Shown piece after piece: positions 1 through 6,113 of a stretch of 11,449 bases of DNA. The stretch comes from an uncultured bacterium (lineage in GTDB: Bacteria > Patescibacteriota > Gracilibacteria > UBA4473): NCBI GenBank assembly GCA_947311285.1, contig CAMZKS010000111.1, positions 1 to 11,449 of the forward strand, given 5' to 3'. The position numbers and the translations under genes are program-made. Under the pieces are notes generated by a model. That model was given only the letters and a program-made list of their open reading frames with translations, was not told where the DNA came from and made no database searches. The stretch's first letter is position 1. Every line of letters begins with the position of its first letter.

Positions 1-585
1 CTAGCGTCTAATGCTGCCGTTTATCATCGGTGTGGGGTGCCTGTTGCTTCACCAGAGAGAGAGTTGTCGCCACTTAAAACTGGAGATTTAGAGCTTGGTG
101 TTTTTTTTAACCGTAATCCTCATTTAGCTTTTGTTTTTTGGACGAGTGTGCAGGTGAGTTTTCAGTTAGATTATGGTAAGGCGCTTGGTTTAGATGAATT
201 TTATGTTACAGGGAATAAGGATGAAGGATTTTTTTGTGTGCTAAGTAATACTATTACGAAAGATGATACTCGGCTTGAAGCCTTTATTTCTGTGCCAAAA
301 ACAGAGTCTTTAAAAAAAATGTTTATAAATCTAGAAAATACTGACTTTCTGTGGGTTGAAGATTCTCTAGGAGATGTCGATTATAAATTTATGGAAAAGA
401 ATGGGTTGACGAATCGGTGTTTGGGGGTTGGTACTATGGAGCCTATAGTTGGCTCAATTACTAAATGGAAAGAAGATAGAGGTATCAATTGGCGTGATCA
501 CCTAGGTATGTTTCCCTATGATAAGCCCTTGCTACCAAGACTGAAAGAAAGATTGGTGGAGTTAGGAGTTGAATTTGAGGTTTAG
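1..585 (+). CDS. Hypothetical protein, 5'-partial
   Basis: The frame is open from base 1 to the TAG at 583-585 (194 codons). There is no ATG, GTG or TTG before the GTG at 37, so the gene most likely starts upstream of the window; a GTG start at 37 (182 aa) is possible but has no ribosome binding site. I do not recognise the family. The visible part is soluble-looking, with mixed charge, no membrane segment, no signal peptide and no obvious metal or nucleotide motif. It is rich in aromatic and acidic residues (for example FVFWTSVQ, DFLWVEDSLGD, INWRDHLGMFPYD). Base composition and codon use look like those of the neighbours. It ends 6 nt before the -35 element of the next gene, so it belongs to an upstream transcription unit. 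No function is proposed. Confidence 0.6.
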   Translation, partial: LASNAAVYHRCGVPVASPERELSPLKTGDLELGVFFNRNPHLAFVFWTSVQVSFQLDYGKALGLDEFYVTGNKDEGFFCVLSNTITKDDTRLEAFISVPKTESLKKMFINLENTDFLWVEDSLGDVDYKFMEKNGLTNRCLGVGTMEPIVGSITKWKEDRGINWRDHLGMFPYDKPLLPRLKERLVELGVEFEV

Positions 586-591
586 TTCTAG

Positions 592-620
592 TTGAAAACA
601 GACGATTTTTCTGCTATAAT
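592..620 (+). promoter_or_regulatory. Sigma70-type promoter for the LOG-family gene
   Basis: TTGAAA at 592-597, a 17-nt spacer and a perfect TATAAT at 615-620, with an extended -10 (TGC just before it, TG at 612-613). The expected transcription start is near 627, giving a leader of about 20 nt with no Shine-Dalgarno. This is the best promoter match in the window. Confidence 0.8.
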
Positions 621-647
621 TGGTTAATCTAAAAAACACAAATACAC

Positions 648-1352
648 ATGAATAACCAAATTGATTCAGTTCAAGAAGCGCTAAAACATCCTGAACTTTT
701 TCGAGTGAGTATTTTTGGTTCGGCTCGAACTAAAGCGGGACAGCCAGAATATGAGACGGCTTATGATCTGGCAAAAGAACTGGGGAAAAGAGATATTGGA
801 GTGGTTACAGGCGGCGGGCCGGGACAAATGGAAGCGGCTAATAAAGGGCATCGCGATGCCGCTTCTGATTCAACAAACTCAATTGGGTTAACGGTTAGAC
901 TGCCATTTGAATCAGAGCATAATGATTTGCTTGATGTTGAAGAGCATTTTGAGAAATTTGGAAATCGCTTAGACCACTTTATGGCGTTGTCTAATGCCGT
1001 GGTTATTAGTGCGGGCGGTATTGGTACTTGTTTAGAACTTTTTTACACGTTGCAACTTACACAGGTAAAGCACATTTGTCCGATTCCCATTATCCTGCTT
1101 GATCCAATGTGGGAAGAGATTTTAGATTGGTTAAAAGGTACGGCCGTTAAGCGTGGTTTTGTGAGTGCTAAAGATTTAGATAATATCATTGTCGCAAAAA
1201 ATGTAGAACAAGCGCTCGACATTATTGATCAAACTAGAAAGGCCTTTGATGAAGGGGGTGGACAGGTTTGTGTTAACGCAAAGGTATACCAAATGTCTAT
1301 GAAGAAAGACGTAAATGAAAATCTAAAGATATCCGTGACAGATAAAAACTGA
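648..1352 (+). CDS. LOG-family protein (TIGR00730-like nucleotide phosphoribohydrolase)
   Basis: 234 aa, cytosolic. The Rossmann-like fold of the Lysine-Decarboxylase-like/LOG family is recognisable from VSIFGSAR (residues 20-27), GGGPGQMEA (55-63) and AGGIGTCLE (122-130), the last matching the family signature PGGxGTxxE. Family members hydrolyse nucleoside 5'-monophosphates at the N-glycosidic bond to release a base and ribose 5-phosphate; in plants and some bacteria this activates cytokinins, but the natural bacterial substrate is often unknown. The signature proline is Ala122 here; the glutamate (Glu130) and a candidate arginine (Arg107) are kept. The C-terminal ~35 residues after GGGQ are polar and poorly conserved. 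The start ATG lies about 20 nt after the predicted transcription start. It is probably co-transcribed with the lipoprotein gene 16 nt downstream. Family assignment is firm, substrate unknown. Confidence 0.85.
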   Translation: MNNQIDSVQEALKHPELFRVSIFGSARTKAGQPEYETAYDLAKELGKRDIGVVTGGGPGQMEAANKGHRDAASDSTNSIGLTVRLPFESEHNDLLDVEEHFEKFGNRLDHFMALSNAVVISAGGIGTCLELFYTLQLTQVKHICPIPIILLDPMWEEILDWLKGTAVKRGFVSAKDLDNIIVAKNVEQALDIIDQTRKAFDEGGGQVCVNAKVYQMSMKKDVNENLKISVTDKN

Positions 1353-1368
1353 ACGGTAAAATGTTCGA

Positions 1369-1986
1369 GTGAAAATCAAAGTATTGGTGTTAAGTGTTGT
1401 TGGTTTTATCTTGAGTAGTTGTGTAGCTCAAGATGAAACTTTTTTGGATTCGCCAGTAGTAGGTGTGCTACCAACGGCTTATTCCTTGGAGGATGATTCG
1501 GGTAATGTGCGGGGGTTTGCTACGCCAATAAGCCGCAGGGTGTGGGTTACTCCAGATCACTTATGGCAAACAAGTGATGGTCTTTATTTTAGGAATAAAT
1601 CGATTGAAGTTTTAGCACGAGACTTTAGGCGTGATTTGCTATTCTTTAAAGTAGAAGATTTGGTTTTTTCTTCACTGCCAACCTGGAGCGATACTCCCTC
1701 AGGTGTCGGACAAACACTCGCTTGGAACTCCGTAGGGCGAACGCATCAGGCGCAAGTCTTTTCTACTAGAGCGGATTTTGTATTAGGAGAAATGGTGATT
1801 GAAGATGCTATGCAAATAAGTGCCCTTATTGATCCGGGTAGCTCAGGGAAACCTTTATACGACCCAAAAAGTAATAAAATATATGGTATACTAATGGCGG
1901 CTGATAAACTAAAAAATGTTTCTTATTTTATTCGGTCAGATGAGATTTTAACTCTCGCTAAAGATTATTTGAATATAGTACTCTAA
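1369..1986 (+). CDS. Trypsin-like serine protease, predicted lipoprotein
   Basis: 205 aa with a GTG start. The N-terminus is a lipoprotein signal peptide: KIK, a hydrophobic core, and the lipobox LSSC with Cys18 as the lipidation site, so the mature protein should sit on the outer face of the membrane. The rest resembles a small chymotrypsin-fold (S1/trypsin-2) peptidase. A candidate triad is His64 (in VTPDHLW), Asp89 (in RRDLLFFKV, the place of the usual DLALLKV) and Ser159 (in DPGSSGKPLYD, the place of GNSGGP). The His motif is unlike the usual TAAH, so activity is likely but not certain. No PDZ domain is present, unlike HtrA/DegP. The start is chosen because it gives a complete signal peptide; the ATG at 1361 is in another frame and stops after three codons. 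The gene follows the LOG gene by 16 nt and probably shares its promoter. Confidence 0.7.
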   Translation: MKIKVLVLSVVGFILSSCVAQDETFLDSPVVGVLPTAYSLEDDSGNVRGFATPISRRVWVTPDHLWQTSDGLYFRNKSIEVLARDFRRDLLFFKVEDLVFSSLPTWSDTPSGVGQTLAWNSVGRTHQAQVFSTRADFVLGEMVIEDAMQISALIDPGSSGKPLYDPKSNKIYGILMAADKLKNVSYFIRSDEILTLAKDYLNIVL

Positions 1987-2004
1987 AGGAAGTATTATCT
2001 TGTC

Positions 2005-2032
2005 TTGACGTGTGACTCAAAGCCTTTAATAT
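2005..2032 (+). promoter_or_regulatory. Predicted promoter of rpsO
   Basis: TTGACG at 2005-2010 and TAATAT at 2027-2032, spacer 16 nt. The expected transcription start near 2039 leaves a leader of about 16 nt before the ATG at 2056. No terminator separates it from the upstream lipoprotein gene, so some read-through is possible. Confidence 0.6.
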
Positions 2033-2055
2033 TCGGCTGAATTAACTTTTAGATT

Positions 2056-2319
2056 ATGGTAACGAAAGACAAAAAGACGGCTATTGCCGCTCAGCAGCAA
2101 CATGCAAAAGACACGGGTTCAACACCAGTGCAAATCTCAATTCTTACAAAACGAATTAACGACCTAACAGAGCATCTGAAGATACATAAAAAGGATAAAC
2201 ACTCGCGACGAGGGTTATTAGGAATGGTTGGTCGTCGTCGACGACTTCTTCGTTACTTGCAAATGAACGACGCGCCTGCGTATAGAAAACTTGTCAAAGA
2301 CTTAGGTCTTCGTGCATAG
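2056..2319 (+). CDS. rpsO: 30S ribosomal protein S15
   Basis: 87 aa, close to the usual 88-89 aa of bacterial S15. S15 binds the central domain of 16S rRNA early in 30S assembly and contributes to an intersubunit bridge. Family residues are clear: DTGSTPVQISILTKRINDL (residues 19-37), the HxxxHxxDxHSRRGL-like block here written HLKIHKKDKHSRRGLLGMV, and the basic RRRRLLRYL followed by a C-terminal YRKLVKDLGLR helix. It lies upstream of pnp, the arrangement found in many bacteria. The gene has its own predicted promoter and ends 17 nt before a terminator hairpin. No Shine-Dalgarno precedes the ATG. Confidence 0.97.
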   Translation: MVTKDKKTAIAAQQQHAKDTGSTPVQISILTKRINDLTEHLKIHKKDKHSRRGLLGMVGRRRRLLRYLQMNDAPAYRKLVKDLGLRA

Positions 2320-2336
2320 TTATCCATTACACTACA

Positions 2337-2366
2337 AACGCTCGGAGCAAAGACCGGGCGTTTTTC
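2337..2366 (+). terminator. Intrinsic terminator after rpsO
   Basis: A 9-bp stem (AACGCTCGG at 2337-2345 with CCGGGCGTT at 2354-2362, one G-U pair) closes an 8-nt loop and runs into TTTTT at 2361-2365. The T run overlaps the last stem pairs, so it could act as a partial terminator that lets some transcripts continue to pnp. Confidence 0.75.
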
Positions 2367-2370
2367 TTAA

Positions 2371-2435
2371 CTAAGTTGGTGCGATCCCACAAAGCGGGAT
2401 ACCGGCAACTCAGTAAAGCCCTGCAAGGGGCCTCC
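2371..2435 (+). other. Structured rpsO-pnp spacer (possible RNA element)
   Basis: Two hairpins stand in a row. The first has an outer stem AGTTG (2374-2378) with CAACT (2406-2410), an internal loop, and an inner stem ATCCC (2384-2388) with GGGAT (2396-2400) around the loop ACAAAGC. The second is GCCCT (2418-2422) with GGGGC (2427-2431) around the GNRA-type tetraloop GCAA. The stretch is more GC-rich than its surroundings. I do not recognise it as a known riboswitch class. By analogy with E. coli, where stem-loops in the pnp leader are the target of PNPase autoregulation, it may be a pnp control element if it is transcribed; this is inference. Confidence 0.45.
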
Positions 2436-2480
2436 AGAAAAATTCCTTATCGTTGTTCTGTAGTGTTGAAGTGAGTGGAG

Positions 2481-2486
2481 TATAAA
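2481..2486 (+). promoter_or_regulatory. Possible -10 element for pnp
   Basis: TATAAA lies 30 nt before the pnp ATG, which fits the short leaders seen elsewhere in the window. The -35 is poor: the nearest candidates, TTGTTC at 2453 and TTGAAG at 2466, have spacers of 22 and 9 nt. pnp may instead depend on read-through from rpsO. Confidence 0.3.
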
Positions 2487-2516
2487 ACTCTTCTTATTTT
2501 TTAAATCTCTACAGAT

Positions 2517-4636
2517 ATGAATGAAGTAAAATCATTTTCGGTTGCACTTGGCGATAAAGATTTAGTTATTGAAACTGGTAAATTTGCGACTCAAGCACAA
2601 GGGGCCGTTTTGGTGAAGTATGGTGAACAACAAATTTTAGTGACTTGTGGCGCTGGTGACGGACGACCTGGGATGGATTTTTTCCCATTAGTAGTTGAAT
2701 ATGAGCCACGAACGTACGCGCTTGGGTTTTTGAAACATTCAAGAATCAATAAACGTGAAGGTCGAAAGAGTGATCGAGATATTCTAGCTTGCCGAATGAT
2801 TGATCGTCCGCTGCGTCCAATGTTTCCAAAAGAGACACGGAGTGAAGTCCAGATTATTGCGACACAATTACAAACGGATGGTACACAGTCACCAACGGCT
2901 CTATGTATGACGGCGGCAAGTGTCGCTATTCAATTAGCAGGGCTTCCTTTTGAAGCGTCTATCGCAGGGGTTCATGTTGGTAAAGATGATGAAGGGAACT
3001 TGGTAACAGGCCCAACTTATGACCAATTAGACAATAATGGTCTGGATCTTATTGTTGCGGGGACAGCGGATGCAATCACGATGGTTGAAGCTGGAGCTAA
3101 TTTGATTGGAAATGAGGAAATGCTGACAGCTTTGGCTTACGCTCATGAAGAAATTAAAAAACTTTGTGCCGCTCAAGATAAGTTCCTCGCTCAATTTGAT
3201 ATTGAACCACTGACATTACGAATGGCCGGGGAATCAGAATCAGCCGACGCAGCTGCAGCGGCTTTTGATACAGTAATTACTGAAGATGAACTATCTGGAG
3301 TTCGTGGTGTTACTAAAAAAGAAGTGAAGAAAAAAATGAAAATTTTAGAGGATAAGCTAGAAGAAGCTTTAGCTGATAAAATTGAAGCTGAAGAATTTAC
3401 TAAAAATGAACTAATGAACGTTTTTAATAAACGTTTCTCTAAAAACATGAGAGCGGGGGTATTTACTACTGGAAAGCGAGTTGACGGCCGAGCGACTAAC
3501 GAAGTGCGTTCACTCTACACAGAAGTCGGTACGTTGAACCGAGTGCATGGTTGTGGCTTCTTTCAAAGAGGAGAAACTCAAGCGCTTTCAATTCTGACTT
3601 TAGGCGGACCGGACGAAGAACTGCACGTACCAGATGCGGATCGTCCAGAATTCAAACAACGATATATGCATCATTATAATTTCCCTCCATATTCAGTGGG
3701 AGAAACAAGAATGCTTCGGGGACCTGGACGACGAGAGATTGGTCATGGAGCTTTAGCGGAACGAGCGCTTAAATACGTTATTCCAACAGCAGAAGAGGGT
3801 TGGGCTTATACCATGCGTGTTGTTTCTGAGATTCTATCTTGTAATGGTTCAAGCTCAATGGCATCGGTTTGTGGCTCAACGCTTGCGTTGATGCACGGAG
3901 GTGTGCCGTTGAAGGCTCCAATTGCAGGTATTGCAATGGGTCTGTTTATGGATGAAGATTCGGGAGATTACAAAATCTTAACGGATATTCAAGGTCTTGA
4001 AGATTTTGATGGAGATATGGATTTCAAAGTAACGGGGAATGGTGAAAACATCACGTGTCTTCAATTAGATATTAAAATTAAAGGTCTAAAATTAGAACTT
4101 CTGAAAGAAGCTTTAGAGGAAGCTCAGGTCGCACGAAAACATATTTTGGCTAACATGCTTGAAACGATTGCTTCTCCAAATGAAGAAATGAACGAATTCG
4201 CACCACTGATTGAAGTGATGAAAGTGGATACAGATGATATTCGTGTCGTTATCGGTAAAGGAGGCGAAACGATTCAAGGATTAACGGCTGATACGAGGTT
4301 AAAATTAGTATTGATGATGGAACGGTGGTTATCACGGGGTTGCGTGAAGATATTAAAGCCGCTCGTGCCGCGATTGAAAAAATTACTTACAAACCAAATG
4401 TTGGGGACGTATTTACGGGCTGTATGGTTAAAACCATTATGGATTTTGGTGCTTTTGTTGAATATGTTCCTGGTAAAGACGGGTTAGTTCACGTTTCAGA
4501 AATTGCTCAAGAGCGAGTAGAAGACGTAAACGACTACCTAAAAGAAGGCCAAAGAGTAAGTGTAATTATTAAAGAGATTGATCGACAAGGTCGAGTTAAA
4601 CTAAGTATGAAAGATACGGAGCAGGCCTCGGTCTAG
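2517..4636 (+). CDS. pnp: Polyribonucleotide nucleotidyltransferase (PNPase), frameshifted near codon 593-596
   Basis: PNPase degrades RNA 3'-to-5' by phosphorolysis as a ring-shaped trimer in the cytosol. Visible parts in order: first RNase PH domain (about residues 10-140), helical linker (about 240-310), second RNase PH domain (about 320-550), KH domain with IGKGG (GKGG 580-583) and C-terminal S1 domain (VGDVFTGCMVKTIMDFGAFVEY). Catalytic-site residues are kept: Arg405-Arg406 in GPGRREIGHG, Ser445-447 in NGSSSMAS, and Asp496 and Asp502 in EDFDGDMDF. The starting frame runs on only to a TGA at 4485-4487 with an unrelated 60-residue tail. The true C-terminus is in the -1 frame, open from 4292 to the TAG at 4634-4636. 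Restoring one base between about 4293 and 4304 gives a normal-sized 706-aa enzyme. This may be a sequence error, a real mutation or a programmed slip. Confidence 0.93.
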
Positions 4637-4656
4637 ATATGGGGTAATCTACTAAT

Positions 4657-4689
4657 AAAAAGGTCAGTACAAGTGTGCTGACTTTTTTT
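4657..4689. terminator. Bidirectional terminator between pnp and the DtxR-family gene
   Basis: The stem GTCAGTAC (4663-4670) pairs with GTGCTGAC (4675-4682), with one G-U pair, around the loop AAGT. TTTTTTT (4683-4689) follows on the + strand, and AAAAA (4657-4661) gives a U run when read from the minus strand. It lies between the two converging genes and can serve both. Confidence 0.88.
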
Positions 4690-4703
4690 AGAAAAGTACG
4701 TAT

Positions 4704-5147
4704 TCATGAAATTACCGGTAACCCCCTAGGTCTCTTTTTTTGTCCATGTTGCTCATGTAAAAATTGCTCCAAAGCGTTAGCCGCTTCTGGGCTGAGTAGG
4801 TGTTCCATTTTGCAAGAATCACGATCTGCAATATCTTTGCTCAGGCCTAGTTGGGTTACCATGAAATCCATTAACAACGCTTTATTTGTTTCTATTTGAG
4901 CGACTACTTCTTTTCGGTCTAAGGCGATGCTTAGTGTTTTGTCATCATGCTGTATTATCCAATTTTTTTTAACTAAAGCCTTAATAGCTTGAGAAACCGT
5001 TGGGGCGGCAATATTAAGCGCTTTCACCAAATCGCTGGCACGAGCTGTTTTTAAATCATATATAGTCATTAGGTAATGGGCCTCACTGTGGGTCACTGGG
5101 TTATCGTGAAAAGCTTTCCATTGGGCGTTGGGTTCAGTGCATCTCAT
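4704..5147 (-). CDS. DtxR/MntR-family metal-dependent transcriptional repressor
   Basis: 147 aa. An N-terminal winged helix (about residues 18-75) carries the recognition helix APTVSQAIKAL, very close to GPTVSQTVARM of DtxR. A helical dimerisation/metal-binding domain follows, with DSCKMEHLLSPEA at about 110-122 matching DxxCxxEHxMS of DtxR. Cys112, Glu115 and His116 correspond to the primary-site ligands Cys102, Glu105 and His106 of DtxR. The Met10 position appears to be His24, and the ancillary-site His and Glu residues are not evident. There is no C-terminal SH3-like domain, so it has MntR length. The protein should repress DNA targets when loaded with Fe(II) or Mn(II). It is divergent from the FTR1 permease gene with a palindrome between them, so iron is the more likely signal. 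The ATG lies about 6 nt after the predicted transcription start, so the mRNA may be nearly leaderless. The C-terminus (GQKKRPRG) is basic. Confidence 0.88.
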   Translation of the reverse strand: MRCTEPNAQWKAFHDNPVTHSEAHYLMTIYDLKTARASDLVKALNIAAPTVSQAIKALVKKNWIIQHDDKTLSIALDRKEVVAQIETNKALLMDFMVTQLGLSKDIADRDSCKMEHLLSPEAANALEQFLHEQHGQKKRPRGLPVIS

Positions 5148-5159
5148 AAATATATGATA

Positions 5160-5187
5160 ATTATAAATATTTATTTCTAAACTTCAA
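5160..5187 (-). promoter_or_regulatory. Promoter of the DtxR-family gene
   Basis: Read on the minus strand: TTGAAG (5187-5182), a 16-nt spacer and a perfect TATAAT (5165-5160). Transcription would start near 5153, only about 6 nt before the ATG at 5147. The palindrome lies just upstream of this -35, so autorepression would be less direct than repression of FTR1. Confidence 0.7.
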
Positions 5188-5215
5188 TTGACTTAGGTAT
5201 ACCTAAGTGTAATCT
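5188..5215 (+). promoter_or_regulatory. Promoter of the FTR1 gene
   Basis: TTGACT at 5188-5193, a 16-nt spacer and a weak -10 TAATCT at 5210-5215. The start would be near 5222, about 16 nt before the ATG at 5238. The 18-bp palindrome fills the spacer and overlaps the -35, so a bound repressor would block polymerase. Confidence 0.6.
5191..5208. promoter_or_regulatory. Predicted DtxR-type operator (perfect 18-bp palindrome)
   Basis: ACTTAGGTATACCTAAGT is a perfect palindrome. Its core TTAGGTATACCTAA resembles the TTAGG...CCTAA boxes bound by DtxR/IdeR/MntR-type repressors. It sits between the -35 and -10 of the FTR1 promoter and next to the divergently transcribed DtxR-family gene, the classic position for a local operator. 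Binding itself is inferred. Confidence 0.82.
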
Positions 5216-5237
5216 GGCTTAGATGAAAATATAATTC

Positions 5238-6032
5238 ATGATTGCAACTTACCTGATAACTTTTCGAGAAGGCCTAGAAGCGGCGTTGATTGTGGGGATC
5301 TTACTTTCTTGTGCTCGTGCTTTTAAATTGGAAAAGGCACAACGGTATATTTCGTCTGGAGTCGTTATGGGGCTGATTTTAAGTTTGGCTTTTGCTTGGC
5401 TTTTTAGCACTGTGATCGGGGGCTTCGAAGGCTCAATTGAAAAAATTTACGAAGGCTTACTTATGTTTGGAGGGGCCCTTCTAATTACGCACTTGATAGT
5501 ATGGATGAAGTACCGAGGGAAAGAGATACAGGACAGGTTGAATAAAAAAATTGAACAATCAACTAAGACCGGTGCTCTCTGGACATTGGCAGTTATTGCC
5601 ATGATGAGTGTGGTGAAAGAAGGCGTAGAAACGGTGATATTTTTTCAGGCGTTAATGGCTCAGGCAGGTGGTAGTGCCCCCATTATTAGTGGCGCCTTAG
5701 GCGTTCTTAGTGCTGTTTTACTGGCGATAATTATTTTTTACACAACGAAAAAAGTGCCGGTTAAATCATTCTTTAATTACACGGCTTATTTTTTAGTGTT
5801 TATCTCTGCTGGATTACTGGCGCATGGAGTGGTTGAGTTGCAAGGCGCGTCTTGGTTGCCAACTTTTGTGAAACCGCTTTATGATTTGACTTCTGTTTTA
5901 TCTGAGAAAGAAGGCTTTGGTGCCTTGCTTAAGGCGGGCTTTGGTTATGATGCCAATCCTTCGCTGATGGCTGTTATGGCTTACTTAGCGTATTTCGGAG
6001 CAATGCTTCGTTGGCTTGTTCGTACGAAATAG
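5238..6032 (+). CDS. FTR1-family iron permease
   Basis: 264 aa, an integral membrane protein with about seven hydrophobic segments. The first segment carries REGLE (residues 10-14) in ITFREGLEAALIVGILL, and the fourth carries the second copy KEGVE (127-131) in MMSVVKEGVETVIFFQAL. These two (R/K)EGxE motifs are the iron-binding glutamates of the FTR1/EfeU oxidase-dependent iron transporter family. A third acidic motif, IEKIYEG (about 67-73), is also typical. The product should import iron through the cytoplasmic membrane. No EfeO or EfeB partner or multicopper oxidase is nearby, so the source of Fe(III) is unknown. The start is chosen because family members begin one turn before the REGLE helix. 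Its promoter overlaps a DtxR-type palindrome, so expression is probably shut off when iron is plentiful. Confidence 0.92.
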   Translation: MIATYLITFREGLEAALIVGILLSCARAFKLEKAQRYISSGVVMGLILSLAFAWLFSTVIGGFEGSIEKIYEGLLMFGGALLITHLIVWMKYRGKEIQDRLNKKIEQSTKTGALWTLAVIAMMSVVKEGVETVIFFQALMAQAGGSAPIISGALGVLSAVLLAIIIFYTTKKVPVKSFFNYTAYFLVFISAGLLAHGVVELQGASWLPTFVKPLYDLTSVLSEKEGFGALLKAGFGYDANPSLMAVMAYLAYFGAMLRWLVRTK

Positions 6033-6062
6033 TTAAGTCGTCGAAGTTGCGTCTTTTCCTAT

Positions 6063-6089
6063 TTGGAATGAGATTGATTGTGCTAAAAT
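6063..6089 (+). promoter_or_regulatory. Predicted promoter of the gnd-zwf-pgl-ygjP operon
   Basis: TTGGAA at 6063-6068, a 15-nt spacer and TAAAAT at 6084-6089 with an extended -10 TGC (TG at 6081-6082), the same arrangement as the promoter at 592-620. The start near 6096 gives a leader of about 18 nt. Confidence 0.6.
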
Positions 6090-6113
6090 AATTTTGAATT
6101 TAACTTTTGTGCA

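Noticed and set aside
2478..2500. Small hairpin GGAGT/ACTCT followed by a T-rich stretch upstream of pnp, considered as an attenuator
   Set aside because: The stem is only about 5 bp with a wobble pair and the T run is displaced and interrupted; not stable enough to support.
3191..3448. Minus-strand open frame of 85 codons within pnp
   Set aside because: Antisense shadow of the lysine/glutamate-rich linker of PNPase; low-complexity serine/phenylalanine product with no motif or start signal. The other antisense frames inside gnd, zwf, pgl and the M3 gene were dropped for the same reason.
4712..4721. Palindrome TTACCGGTAA
   Set aside because: Only 10 bp, inside the 3' end of the regulator's coding sequence and away from any promoter; chance is sufficient.
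4675..4899. Plus-strand open frame overlapping the DtxR-family gene
   Set aside because: It starts inside the terminator stem and runs antisense to a well-supported regulator gene; its product has no recognisable features.
5230..5235. Perfect TATAAT just before the FTR1 start codon
   Set aside because: It ends 2 nt before the ATG, so transcription from it would begin inside the coding sequence and lose the REGLE-containing start. The TTGACT promoter at 5188 fits better.
6035..6059. Possible terminator after the FTR1 gene (AAGTCG/CGTCTT followed by TTCC)
   Set aside because: The stem has an internal T-T mismatch, a 9-nt loop and no real T run, so it is too weak to call.
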